Below the pieces are notes generated by a model that searched no databases, was not told where the DNA came from, and was given only the letters and a program-made list of their open reading frames with translations. A stretch of DNA of 64,000 bases from Blautia schinkii DSM 10518 (GTDB taxonomy: Bacteria; Bacillota; Clostridia; Lachnospirales; Lachnospiraceae), in NCBI GenBank assembly GCA_000702025.1, contig JNKJ01000011.1, positions 215,124 through 279,123 of the forward strand, given 5' to 3'. Positions 1-9,461 of this stretch are shown one piece after another (positions within the stretch are counted from its first letter, which is position 1; each line of letters begins with the position of its first letter). The position numbers and the translations under genes are program-made.

Positions 1-543
1 ATATACAATTTTGCCCGGAACATTTAAGTTTTTAACATTTATGTTTCGACTTATGTATAAATACTGTTTTTTTTGAACAATATTTTCAAGTTTCACTAAA
101 AAGGATGTATATTTTTCTTCATAACTATCAGTTTTTTCTGGCTCAATTAATTCTATATGTATCGGTCCATCATCTATATAAACATTATCCATTTTCTCAT
201 TTAATGTAAAAACATAATGTTTTTTCACTACATCTTTTAATTCTGTTGAATAATTAAATGCTTTCCCTAAAGTAATTAGAATAACAGGCAATTTCCGATA
301 AAAAGCTTCCGTCATTCCAGAAAATGCACTTCTGGAATTAGCTGCACTAATAAATACCACTACTTTCTCTTTACTCTGCGCAGCTATTCCTGTTGCATAA
401 TATGTTGCTGATCTGGCATCTAAAACAGAAATGCACTCAATCCCTAAGTTATATGCATTTTGTATAATCAATGACTTTTTCAATTTTTGATCAAAAACAA
501 TATATTTTATATTTAAGTCTAATAAATATTTAATCACGTTCAT
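1..543 (-). CDS. ThDP-binding-fold enzyme, N-terminal part (runs off the window)
   Basis: The ORF opens at an ATG at 543 and stays open for 181 codons to the window edge, so only the N-terminal Pyr-type domain is visible. It aligns by eye along its length with the next gene upstream (550-2250), for example V-L-D-A-R-S-A and M-T-E-A-F-Y-R-K-L-P against V-V-D-E-R-S-A and L-T-E-A-Y-Y-R-H-L-P. The glutamate that normally activates the thiamine diphosphate ring is Ala43 here. The two genes are 6 bp apart and surely cotranscribed. I infer a paralogous, possibly catalytically silent partner subunit in sugar or small-acid metabolism for the capsule. The product is unknown. Confidence 0.75.
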   Translation of the reverse strand, partial: MNVIKYLLDLNIKYIVFDQKLKKSLIIQNAYNLGIECISVLDARSATYYATGIAAQSKEKVVVFISAANSRSAFSGMTEAFYRKLPVILITLGKAFNYSTELKDVVKKHYVFTLNEKMDNVYIDDGPIHIELIEPEKTDSYEEKYTSFLVKLENIVQKKQYLYISRNINVKNLNVPGKIVY

Positions 544-549
544 ATACTC

Positions 550-2250
550 TTACCTTCTTAAAATTTTCCCAGTAATCTTCCCTAACGGACTTCTCTTAAA
601 TCTGCCTATTATCGAATTATCTTTAGCTATATTATTGATTAATTTCAATGCTTTGCTCTCTTCTTCATCTGATGTAAATACCTCCAATAATACCGGTCCG
701 CTCTTTTTATCTATCCATAAATCCCTGCAATCTATATACTCTTTCTTATCTTTTGCACACAAGTATTTCATTCCCACATCGCCACACATTACTTTTACCG
801 TATCTTTATTCTTAAAACCATTATGACCCTTTGCAGCAATATAAGGATTTGCTTCTTCTCCAAAATATGAAGCTCTATGATTATAATTTTTAAACTCAGT
901 TCCAACACCATTATTAATAAGCATTATGTGTATATTTGACGGTAATTCATTATATACAGCATTCAAATCGTAAAAGAACGCTAAATCACCAATTATTAAA
1001 TAATGCTGCACTTGTCTATGCGTTATGGCAGAACCTAGGAAAGAGGATAAACATCCATCAATTCCATAACCACCAGAATTAGTATAACACAATACATTTT
1101 CTGATGTTTCAAAATAATTCCATACTCTCAATGTATTTAATATACTCAAATGCAAAATTGAATCATCTGGGATTAACATTACAGTTTCTTTAGCAATCCA
1201 CATATTGGAAAAAGGAAGTTCAGGTATTTTACTAAAAACAGCTTCTGTCGCTTTTTTACAACATTCTAAAATTGTATTATTCTTCTCTTTTAAAGAATAA
1301 TGTTTAAAAAATTCTATTTCCTCCATTTCAAAAACGTATGTCAAATTACAATACGGATCTCTAATAATTCCATCTGGATTTACCCTCCAGAGTTCTTTTC
1401 CTACAAAATTTATATAAGCGCCATGAACGGATCCAATATAAATAATGAGATCAAAAACTTTTGTTCCAAAATTGTTCTCCTGATTATTTACCAGACTTGC
1501 AAGGAATCTATATTTTCCTCTGTAGTTACTTACGTGATCACAAATTACAATTGCATTATATGCTTCGCAAAATCTATTGATTTCCTTTGTCTCATCTTCC
1601 GTAAATTTCCCATGCGCACCGACAAAAATTCCGATCTTTCCTTTTGGCATGTCAGGATAATCCTTATTAATAATCCTCCTAATCACTCTACATTCTGGCA
1701 ATTCTTTAACCACAAAATTATTTGAATATGTTGTTAAAAGATTAATATGCACAGGTCCTGCAATACCATGTGTCAATTCCAAAATTGCTTCATTAACAGC
1801 TGTTACAGTATGTCTTTTATCTTCTTCCGAATGAATAGTCGGTAACTGTATGCTCGTCTTAACCATGTCAGGAAATTGCTCACTTCGGTCAATCACCTGT
1901 GCCACATAATTTCCAACTCTTCCAGTATGCTGTGTAGAAGTGATTGCCAATATCGGTAAGTGTCTATAATATGCTTCTGTTAAACCTGGAATATAATTTC
2001 TTGACGCAGTCGCACCTGTACATGTTAATACAACAGGTTCTCCACTTTCCTCAGCCAAGCCACAAGCCATAAATGCTGCCGATCGTTCATCAACAACAGA
2101 ATATACTTCAAAATATGAATCTATCTGTACAGAACCCACAAATGATATATTGGTGGTTCCAGGTGATGCAATAATCTTTCTAATATTATGTTTTTTTAAG
2201 AGTGAAATCAATATCAAAGTATTGATTTCATCCGTATAATAATGACTCAT
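550..2250 (-). CDS. ThDP-dependent enzyme (MenD / acetolactate-synthase-like)
   Basis: 566 aa, the full length for this superfamily. The N-terminal Pyr domain has S-P-G-T-T-N (29-34) and D-E-R-S-A-A-F with the catalytic Glu55. The C-terminal PP domain has the diphosphate motif beginning G-D-L at 421 and ending L-I-N-N-G (444-448). Such enzymes join or decarboxylate 2-oxo acids. In polysaccharide loci they probably make an unusual sugar substituent, but the substrate cannot be told from sequence. The start is supported by an AAGGA box 8 nt before the ATG. It is followed 6 bp later by a truncated paralogue lacking the catalytic Glu, which suggests a hetero-oligomer. Confidence 0.8.
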   Translation of the reverse strand: MSHYYTDEINTLILISLLKKHNIRKIIASPGTTNISFVGSVQIDSYFEVYSVVDERSAAFMACGLAEESGEPVVLTCTGATASRNYIPGLTEAYYRHLPILAITSTQHTGRVGNYVAQVIDRSEQFPDMVKTSIQLPTIHSEEDKRHTVTAVNEAILELTHGIAGPVHINLLTTYSNNFVVKELPECRVIRRIINKDYPDMPKGKIGIFVGAHGKFTEDETKEINRFCEAYNAIVICDHVSNYRGKYRFLASLVNNQENNFGTKVFDLIIYIGSVHGAYINFVGKELWRVNPDGIIRDPYCNLTYVFEMEEIEFFKHYSLKEKNNTILECCKKATEAVFSKIPELPFSNMWIAKETVMLIPDDSILHLSILNTLRVWNYFETSENVLCYTNSGGYGIDGCLSSFLGSAITHRQVQHYLIIGDLAFFYDLNAVYNELPSNIHIMLINNGVGTEFKNYNHRASYFGEEANPYIAAKGHNGFKNKDTVKVMCGDVGMKYLCAKDKKEYIDCRDLWIDKKSGPVLLEVFTSDEEESKALKLINNIAKDNSIIGRFKRSPLGKITGKILRR

Positions 2251-2293
2251 TTTACAATTCCTTCCACTTATGTATTCTACAGCACTTTAACTA

Positions 2294-3847
2294 TTATTTT
2301 ATAAACCTTTTTAAATTCAATTTTTCCTTTGTCATTTTATCCACTAATAAAATACTTTGTTGGAATTCTTCTCTTCTATAAAAAGCAATTATATAGCTTA
2401 AACATGGGATTACGATACATATCATCACCCTCAAGAAGATTACAATAAGTAATGGTCCTTTTATAAAACCACATATTATCACAACGATTACACATGATAC
2501 AAATGATACAAATACATATTGAAATATTTTTTTTACATAACCTATTAATTGTTTTTTCTCAAACATTGTAGTAAACAAATTGTAAAATAACCATGGCATA
2601 CCGACAAAAATCATAGACAATGCCGTTGACAAAAGCACTCCATAAATCCCCCATATTTGAACCATAATAAGATTCATTCCTAAATTTACGATTGCCGTAA
2701 CTAAAGGTCTGAATCGATCTTCATGCCAAATGCCTCCTGCATCTTTATAAAGATTCAATAATTGATTAATTTCATATATATAATAATATATCACCAAGCA
2801 AACAACTGCACTATAAGGAAGTAAATAGTCCTTGCCTACCCATAAAGTCATAAATGGTTGAAAGATTCCTAATAAACAGCTTGAACATATTCCTGCAATA
2901 CAAGAAATTAAAAATGTAAATTTACTTAAATCCCAAAAGTTCTTTTCCTTTGTTTCCGTCAACAGGCTATTTCCAATTCCCGCAGTACATGAACTAAAAA
3001 AAACTGTTACAAATCCAATCACTGCCGTTATTATAAAATAGTAATTTTGATATATTGCCAAAACCGTCAATCCTAAAAATGCGGAAATCACAATAGTATC
3101 TGCAGAATTTACAATTACACCACCTAATTTTGCAGTAAATAAATCTTTAATCCTCCTATTAATGGTTTTAACCTCTTCTGATGGAAGTCTCCCTCCTGCT
3201 TTATATTTAGGATATAGTTTTTCTGCTTTTACTGCTGTAATTATATTATTCATCATCTGGGTCAGCAACATTACAATTACATACAAATAATAATCTTTCC
3301 ATATAAAAAGGATTATTATTTGAATTGCATATTGAATAGTACTTGTAATTAATGTTACTTTACTTACAATATCTGTTCTTTGATAGGCTTGCAAAATACT
3401 ACCTTTATATGCAAAAAGCCAATATGTACACACCGTGGCAGCTAAATTCAATAAATATAATACATATACATTTAATCCACCTGGAACCGTTCCACTTATC
3501 AATTGTGGTACTAACGGAGTAAGAATCCCCCCCACTATCGCAATTATAAGTCCAATTACTCGATAATAGATTTTATACAATTGCATTAATGCACATATTG
3601 TCTTTTCATCATCTTCCACGATTGGCTTATATATACTATAAACCATAGCTGAACCCACACCCAACTCTGCTAGATTCAACACTGAAAGGATGGATGTAAA
3701 CAAACTGTTCAATCCAAGATACTGTACCCCTAAAGTATATATCATCGCTGTTCGCATCAAAAAAGGCACAAATGTCTGGTAGATTCTTAAAATCATACCA
3801 AAAACAATGTTTCGTGTAGCATTTTTTGTTCGTTCGATTTTTGCCAT
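2294..3847 (-). CDS. Polysaccharide flippase (Wzx / MOP superfamily)
   Basis: 517 aa with 12 or more hydrophobic segments spread along the whole length and short basic loops, the pattern of MOP-superfamily O-unit and capsule-unit flippases. The N-terminus (basic residues, then N-I-V-F-G-M-I-L-R-I-Y-Q-T and V-Q-Y-L-G-L-N-S-L-F) is typical of Gram-positive Wzx proteins. Role: it moves the undecaprenyl-diphosphate-linked repeat unit across the membrane for the EpsG-like polymerase encoded at 17341-18414. A GAGG box precedes the ATG. The coding strand contains a G7 run (plus-strand C 3527-3533); the frame is intact, but this is a possible slippage site. Confidence 0.88.
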   Translation of the reverse strand: MAKIERTKNATRNIVFGMILRIYQTFVPFLMRTAMIYTLGVQYLGLNSLFTSILSVLNLAELGVGSAMVYSIYKPIVEDDEKTICALMQLYKIYYRVIGLIIAIVGGILTPLVPQLISGTVPGGLNVYVLYLLNLAATVCTYWLFAYKGSILQAYQRTDIVSKVTLITSTIQYAIQIIILFIWKDYYLYVIVMLLTQMMNNIITAVKAEKLYPKYKAGGRLPSEEVKTINRRIKDLFTAKLGGVIVNSADTIVISAFLGLTVLAIYQNYYFIITAVIGFVTVFFSSCTAGIGNSLLTETKEKNFWDLSKFTFLISCIAGICSSCLLGIFQPFMTLWVGKDYLLPYSAVVCLVIYYYIYEINQLLNLYKDAGGIWHEDRFRPLVTAIVNLGMNLIMVQIWGIYGVLLSTALSMIFVGMPWLFYNLFTTMFEKKQLIGYVKKIFQYVFVSFVSCVIVVIICGFIKGPLLIVIFLRVMICIVIPCLSYIIAFYRREEFQQSILLVDKMTKEKLNLKRFIK

Positions 3848-3884
3848 TTTTAATCCTCTTTATTATCAAAAATTTACTACTTTT

Positions 3885-4898
3885 TTATACTTGAACAGCT
3901 GAATTCAAGAATTCATATGCTTTTTTTCTTTCTTCTTCTAAAATCACTGGAACATGTGAATAATTAACATTCAATATTTTTTCTGTCGATTCGTGATTAT
4001 ATCTTCTATCTTCCAATAGAAATTTTTTTAGTAATGTATCAATTCTTGACCCCATTGATCCGATACTGCTTTTTCTTTTAAAAACGACGAACGGTACTTC
4101 CATCAAGATAGAGAATATTGATCCGTGAAATGAATCTGTACAAAACAAGCTACAATGCTCTATTAACCATATAAACTCTGCCGGACCTACTACATTCCAA
4201 TAATTGTTTCCCTGCTCCAGCTTAACAATTTCACATTTCATTTCTTCTGCAATCTTTTTTATATATTCGCTATACTCTGAATCAATCCCCCCCAAAAAAT
4301 ATGTCATTATATAAGCCTTTTTTTGAAAATGTTTCGGCTTACTTGCCACTGATGTCCAATCAGCTCTATCCAACATTAACGTAGGATCAATCAGCACCTT
4401 TGCTTCACGTCCTGTTAACTCCTTCACAATTTTCGCTCCTGCTTCTTCTCTTACAGAAATCACTTTCATTTCTGATAGATACTTTATATACTGATTTTTC
4501 TTTTCTTCAGGTATCTCGGAAACTCCAAAACTTGCCGCATATGCGATTCTCTTTTCCTTTTCGGCAAATGTCGCAAACATGAAGTCATTTCCTGCCCAAT
4601 AGGGATTCCACAACTGATCACTTCCACATATAACATAATCATATTCTTTATCATTGTAATCACACAAATATTCTATATTTCTACTTCCCGCGGAAAACCT
4701 GTAAAATTTCAACATTCTTATATATGATAATCTTCTGTACTGCATTAAATTTTTCAACATTAAAAAATGATTTACAACATTTATTTCTTTTACTGTTCCA
4801 TCGTATACTTCACTCAAAACTTTCTTCACAGCATAATTTTGTAATCTATTTCCATAATTAGACAAATCATATATTGTAACAATACCTATTTTTTTCAT
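3885..4898 (-). CDS. Polysaccharide pyruvyl transferase family protein
   Basis: About 337 aa from the preferred start. The family signature G-S-D-Q-L-W-N-P is at 92-99, the N-terminus has the usual I-G-I-V-T-I-Y-D-L-S-N-Y-G-N motif, and the C-terminal half contains C-T-D-S-F-H-G-S. Members ketalise sugars of surface polymers with pyruvate from PEP, or act as related glycan-modifying enzymes. I chose the second in-frame ATG (4898) because a GAGGA box lies 6 nt before it; the upstream ATG at 4904 has no spacing to that box. The gene includes a G7 run (plus-strand C 4287-4293). It follows the GT2 gene at 5046-5960 in the operon. Confidence 0.85.
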   Translation of the reverse strand: MKKIGIVTIYDLSNYGNRLQNYAVKKVLSEVYDGTVKEINVVNHFLMLKNLMQYRRLSYIRMLKFYRFSAGSRNIEYLCDYNDKEYDYVICGSDQLWNPYWAGNDFMFATFAEKEKRIAYAASFGVSEIPEEKKNQYIKYLSEMKVISVREEAGAKIVKELTGREAKVLIDPTLMLDRADWTSVASKPKHFQKKAYIMTYFLGGIDSEYSEYIKKIAEEMKCEIVKLEQGNNYWNVVGPAEFIWLIEHCSLFCTDSFHGSIFSILMEVPFVVFKRKSSIGSMGSRIDTLLKKFLLEDRRYNHESTEKILNVNYSHVPVILEEERKKAYEFLNSAVQV

Positions 4899-5045
4899 AT
4901 TCATTCCTCATAAATCGTTTTTTCGAGAAATATATCTTATCTTTCTCTATGCTCACCTACTCAGAAACTCTGCATCTTGATATAAGGTAACTCAACTTAT
5001 ATTTTGTATAAATCAATATCTCATATAGCAAATGCATATATTTTA

Positions 5046-5960
5046 TCATAAAAAGGTGCTTATAACCCCCCCCCCCACACACACAGGGCTATTTATAATT
5101 TCTGTTCGAATCTTCTCTTTATACTTCTTCTTTTCATACTTCGTTCCTTTTTCCAGTAAAACTATATATATATTTATAAGAACTTCACATCGCACTTTTT
5201 CTATATCTTTGCAATGCCATGGGCATATTGTTTTTATACCATTTTTAATATACTCAAGCCCTTTTAAATAATCAAAATACTCTACTTTAAATTTAATACT
5301 TGATGTAACAGAATTAGCTCTCCTAAGATAATTATAGCCATACTCTGTTATCAAACATACTTTAAAATCATTTTTAATTATATCTATCATAAAACACGTG
5401 TCTTCACAGATTGCTAGCTTTTGAAATGTACGTCCTGCTATGATACAGGTCTTAAACATTTTCCCCCATACAACACGAGTATACATTTTCCCCTCAAAGT
5501 AATGATTGAGCAGCAATTCTTTATCATGTATTTCCACTGCTTCTTGAATACTATTAAGACTATTAATTTCTTTTCCTTTTTCATCCACTTCTTTTGCATT
5601 ACATGCAATCCAATCAGCCTTATTTTTTAATAGTTCTTCCAATAATTTTTCACAAAATTCAGGTTCAATCCAATCGTCACTGTCTACAAAAGTTATGTAC
5701 TCTCCCTGTGCCTCATTAATCCCATTTTCACGAGCCTTCCCAACACCTGAATTTTTCTGATGTATTATTTTAATCCTACTATCTCTTTTAGAATATTCAT
5801 CGCATATTTTCCCGCAACTATCCGGTGATTGATCATCCACCAAAATAATTTCAATATTTTTATAAGTTTGATTAATCACACTATCTATGCACTTTCTTAA
5901 GTAAGCTTCAACATTATATATTGGTATTATTACACTTATTAATTTATTCATATCCTCCAT
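5046..5960 (-). CDS. Glycosyltransferase family 2, C-terminus set by a G11 tract
   Basis: A GT-A family 2 enzyme: I-S-V-I-I-P-I-Y-N-V at the N-terminus, V-D-D-Q-S-P-D-S, and the acidic metal-binding stretch F-V-D-S-D-D-W-I-E. It transfers a sugar from a nucleotide donor to the lipid-linked repeat unit at the inner membrane face. The start at 5960 has GAGGA 8 nt upstream; the ATG at 5951 is an alternative. In the frame shown, the protein ends a few residues after a G11 tract (5066-5076). With 12 or 9 G, translation runs on for about 35 residues to a stop at 4957-4959, giving about 334 aa. That tail is hydrophobic/basic and reduces the gap to the next gene from 148 to 59 bp. Confidence 0.85.
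   Translation of the reverse strand: MEDMNKLISVIIPIYNVEAYLRKCIDSVINQTYKNIEIILVDDQSPDSCGKICDEYSKRDSRIKIIHQKNSGVGKARENGINEAQGEYITFVDSDDWIEPEFCEKLLEELLKNKADWIACNAKEVDEKGKEINSLNSIQEAVEIHDKELLLNHYFEGKMYTRVVWGKMFKTCIIAGRTFQKLAICEDTCFMIDIIKNDFKVCLITEYGYNYLRRANSVTSSIKFKVEYFDYLKGLEYIKNGIKTICPWHCKDIEKVRCEVLINIYIVLLEKGTKYEKKKYKEKIRTEIINSPVCVGGGVISTFL
5066..5085 (-). repeat. G11 homopolymer followed by (TG)-rich run inside the GT2 gene
   Basis: On the coding strand four TG units and then eleven consecutive G lie near the 3' end of the GT2 gene. Tracts of this length mutate by slipped-strand mispairing. A change of +1 or -2 switches the C-terminus between a short end at 5046 and a longer end at 4957. Confidence 0.9.
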
Positions 5961-6056
5961 ATAATTAATCCTCACAATTATCCTCTTTACTACTAACACA
6001 TTCTCATTTATTCAAAAACAATTTATCCTTGTATACTACTCCTTTTCTATTCTAAA

Positions 6057-6965
6057 TTATATACACATTATTACCGCAAATATCTTAAACTTCATCGAAA
6101 TATTTTTTGATTTCACAAAATCCCCTATATATCTTCGAGTAATATTTTTCATATTTTTTATTTGTATTTCATTGTTATATTTGCTTTTTTTAATTTCATA
6201 CAAACTATATACTGTTGCACACATCAATCTTTCTATCGCAAGACTACTGAGATCTGGATATCTTATACAAACGTCTTCTACAATTTGTTTCCACATTGGA
6301 ATTGCTGAATATTTTTTGTCGTTAAATGTCTGGTGTGATATGCTATTTGCGTTCAAAACATGATGATACAACACTTCGTCAGTTACAATCATCTTTTTCG
6401 ATTTTTGTAATATTTTCCACAAAAACTCTGCATCTTCTCCATATCCAGTTTTCTCATTAAAAAAGATTCGTTCTGACAAATCACGTCTAATCAATTTATT
6501 CCACAACATACCTGTCATCCGTTGATGCTTCATAAATTCTAATTGTTGTTGCTTTCTATCCCAGACTTCATTTTTTGAACATATTCTCTTTATAACTTCA
6601 TCAGGTGACTCCGCATGATCAGAATTACAAAAAACAATATCGGTATCTTCGTCTACCAGCGAAATCATTTTTTGAATCATATCCTTTTCTATCCAATCGT
6701 CTGCATCCACAAATAGGAAATACTCTCCCTTACAGTATTCCAAACCAGTATTTCTTGCTGCTGCAACTCCTTTATTTCGTTGACTAACCAGACAAACTCT
6801 ACTATCTCTATATCTATATTTTTCCAATATTTGATATGTTTTATCTGTTGATCCATCATTAACCAAAATAACTTCTATATCTTTATATGTCTGATTTATA
6901 ATACTGTCAACACATCTACTTATCACATTAGCTGCATTATATACTGGCACAATAACCGAAACCAT
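6057..6965 (-). CDS. Glycosyltransferase family 2
   Basis: 302 aa. It has the GT-A nucleotide-binding start V-S-V-I-V-P-V-Y-N-A, L-V-N-D-G-S-T-D-K-T, and the metal motif F-V-D-A-D-D-W-I-E, closely resembling the neighbouring GT2 at 5046-5960. It presumably adds one sugar of the repeat unit. The ATG at 6965 has no purine-rich Shine-Dalgarno box; only A-rich sequence precedes it, and the region just upstream is IS110-type debris. The native leader may therefore have been replaced, and expression may depend on read-through. Donor and acceptor are unknown. Confidence 0.85.
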   Translation of the reverse strand: MVSVIVPVYNAANVISRCVDSIINQTYKDIEVILVNDGSTDKTYQILEKYRYRDSRVCLVSQRNKGVAAARNTGLEYCKGEYFLFVDADDWIEKDMIQKMISLVDEDTDIVFCNSDHAESPDEVIKRICSKNEVWDRKQQQLEFMKHQRMTGMLWNKLIRRDLSERIFFNEKTGYGEDAEFLWKILQKSKKMIVTDEVLYHHVLNANSISHQTFNDKKYSAIPMWKQIVEDVCIRYPDLSSLAIERLMCATVYSLYEIKKSKYNNEIQIKNMKNITRRYIGDFVKSKNISMKFKIFAVIMCI

Positions 6966-7058
6966 CTTTATCTTTTATGATGTTTATAGAAGCAAAAACA
7001 ACATATTCCTTTCGTTTTTCTTAATCTGTGGTTTAAGACATTCACATACTGTGGACTA

Positions 7059-8315
7059 TTGATTTTTTCTGTAGCTTGTCTGCTCAACAGGAGTGTATTA
7101 CCGCTACCTTTATCTGAATGTTTTATCAGCTGGATGTTTCCGCAGTGTTTCACTCTGAGTACATATTTCAATCAAGTCTACGATAACCTGCTTCATTCCT
7201 TCGCTGGGATTTCTTCGGAGGGCGTGATATTCATCAAGCTGTTCACATTCACAGATGACTATGATGACTTCTATATGCTGTTTTATAAACTGGCACCACT
7301 TGACCAGAACAGCATCATCATAGGTCTTGAATCAACGGCGCACTACGGTGACAACCTTGTTCGTTTTTAATAAACATGGATTTTAAAGTCTGTATTTTTA
7401 ACCCGATCAAGACTTCTGTTAAGCGTAAGAATAATGTAAGCAAAACTTATAAATTCGACACGTTTTTTATAGCTAACCACCTTATGATGCAGGATTCCTT
7501 AAGGTTTCTAATCTTAAGGGAGCTGAATTACACCGAACTTAAGGAGCTTGGAAGATTTTGTAAGTAAACGGCAAAGCAACATACCCATTTAAATTACAGC
7601 TGACTTCTTACATTAATCAGGTCTTCCCGCAAGCTCCTGTACTTCTATAAAACCCGGTATATATCAGAATTCTGACCATGTACTCCTTTAGAGACACCGA
7701 TACCGATTTATATTGCTTCCATGCATATGACTCATCTCGCTCAACTTTTCCATACGGCTTCCACGGTCATTTTGATAAAAACACTGCCAGAAAATTAAGA
7801 ATTCTTAAACAAAAATCGGTCGGTATCAATGACAATTCCTTATCCATTCAAATAACTCATACCTTTGAACAGATTGAGTTATTAAATAAGCAGTTATTCC
7901 ATACAGGGCTTGAAATGGCAAACCATGTCACATGCCTCCTCTCTGTGATCATGAGCGTCCCGGGCATTAGGTCTATCAATGGCGGAATGATACTTGGTGA
8001 GATTGACGATACTCACCGCTCCTCTACACCGGATAAATTATCTGCATTTGTTAGGTTGGATCCAACTGTTTATCAGTCCGAAAATTTTCAGGTTAAGAGA
8101 ACCCGCATGTTCAAACACAACTCATGTGTAGTGCGTTATGCCCTTATAAATGTAACGCATAATATTCTAAAGAGCTATGCGAATTTCAAGCATTATTACG
8201 ATATCAACAGAGCGTAATGCCATACTCATTACAATACCTTTGGGCATTGTAATGGTATACTTGTCAGAGTCATCTGGTAGACGCTCACTGACGAAGTAGA
8301 ATTTAGCCTTAAATA
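7059..8315 (+). pseudogene. Degenerate IS110-family transposase
   Basis: Three disconnected ORFs in shifted frames together resemble one IS110-type transposase. The N-terminal part includes L-D-Q-N-S-I-I-I-G-L-E-S-T-A-H-Y-G-D-N. The middle includes K-V-C-I-F-N-P-I-K-T-S-V. The C-terminal part (7678-8217) carries the Transposase_20 signature [18 protein letters not shown] and ends in further broken codons to a stop near 8315. Several frameshifts and stops make it inactive. It sits between two minus-strand capsule genes and interrupts the operon. IS110 elements lack clear terminal inverted repeats, so the element's ends are not assigned. Confidence 0.8.
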
Positions 8316-8428
8316 AGAGTTCTAAATACCTATATCGATAGATTTGAAAAAATGCACCCAACAAGTAGATTTATTAAAATTACCCTTTTAACATCGATAA
8401 GAAAAATGCATTTTTTACTAATTTATAC

Positions 8429-9450
8429 TTATCGTTTCACAGCTGGTCTCATTTTAGGAAACAAAGGCAACGCACGTAACCCATCCAAAATTTTTTGATA
8501 GATAAACGCACCCACCAAACTAAGTAAAACAAGCCAGACAAACATCAGCGGTGGCCATGAAACCAATTTCAATATCGGTTGGAACAAGTCACAAACATAT
8601 GTTGAAAAGAATACTGCATGAAAGAACCACATTCCAGTCGAATATTTACCGAGGAAGCTTAGCAATGCAGAAATTGGTGCACAGTCCACCATTTCAAACA
8701 AGTTGACAATAAAACAAATCATGACCGGAACATAAAATACATCCAGTAAAAATCCCACAACTGAGTTGATAACTATGCGTATCGCAAATACAGCCATGAT
8801 TCCAATCACGCACACAACTGGATTTCGCATCCATTTTATCCGCTTTGCTTTCTCAACTAACTGATTCTCCGCCATCCAGTATCCCACCAAAAAGCACGGA
8901 AAATACAGAAAGCAGCTAAACAAATCGTTTAAAAGCGTATTAGTTTGATAGTTTTGCACTGTATGCAGGACAATTTCAAAGATGTATGGCACAATCAACA
9001 TTAATGCGAGATTAATTAGCGGTTTAAAGCGAAACACCTTATATCTGAAAAAAAGCGGCATTACCATCACACAAAAAATATAGAAAAATACATACCAAGC
9101 AAACCAATTTAAATTAGGCAGCAATCCAAACATTTGAATAACCATTTGCCATGGAGCGATTTTCCACCCCCCCCCGCCATAGCTGCTGGAATGAAAAGAG
9201 TGAACAATGAAATCCAATAAATCTGAAGTAGCCTCCATATTTTCTTTAATCCGTATCTGACCGTTTTCTCTTTGGAAAAGAAATAACCATATCCAGAAAG
9301 CACAGCATAAATTGCAACGCATATCTTGCAAGCATATCCAAACAAAGTGACAAGATATGGCAATTCTGTGAATGGAATGACAATGAAATGATGCATAATC
9401 ATTATTATAATTGCTATACCCTTTATCATCTGTGTTGCATTCTTATTCAT
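8429..9450 (-). pseudogene. Membrane acyltransferase (Acyltransferase_3), frame broken at a G9 tract
   Basis: Two overlapping reading frames (9109-9450 and 8429-9331) encode the front and rear of one Acyltransferase_3 protein. The start is typical of the family (K-G-I-A-I-I-I-M-I-M-H-H-F, with the conserved His pair), and multiple membrane segments follow. The frames meet at a G9 tract (9167-9175): the first runs M-A-G-G-G-G and the second resumes G-G-G-G-W-K-I-A-P-W. Ten or seven G would give one 340-aa protein, the usual family length. The likely job is O-acetylation or other acyl decoration of the polysaccharide. An AGGAG box precedes the ATG. It could be a phase-variable gene caught OFF, or an under-called homopolymer. 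Confidence 0.85.
9167..9175 (-). repeat. G9 tract at the acyltransferase frame break
   Basis: Nine C on the plus strand (G9 on the coding strand) lie exactly where the two acyltransferase frames join. One added G, or two lost, restores the full-length ORF. Confidence 0.9.
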
Positions 9451-9461
9451 ATCTCTTCTCC

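Noticed and set aside
5041..5085. CA/TG dinucleotide run as a separate microsatellite gene switch
   Set aside because: Only four units long; the adjacent G11 is the more mutable part.
7678..8217. Intact IS110 transposase
   Set aside because: Only the C-terminal portion is open; frameshifts before it and stops after it show a dead copy.
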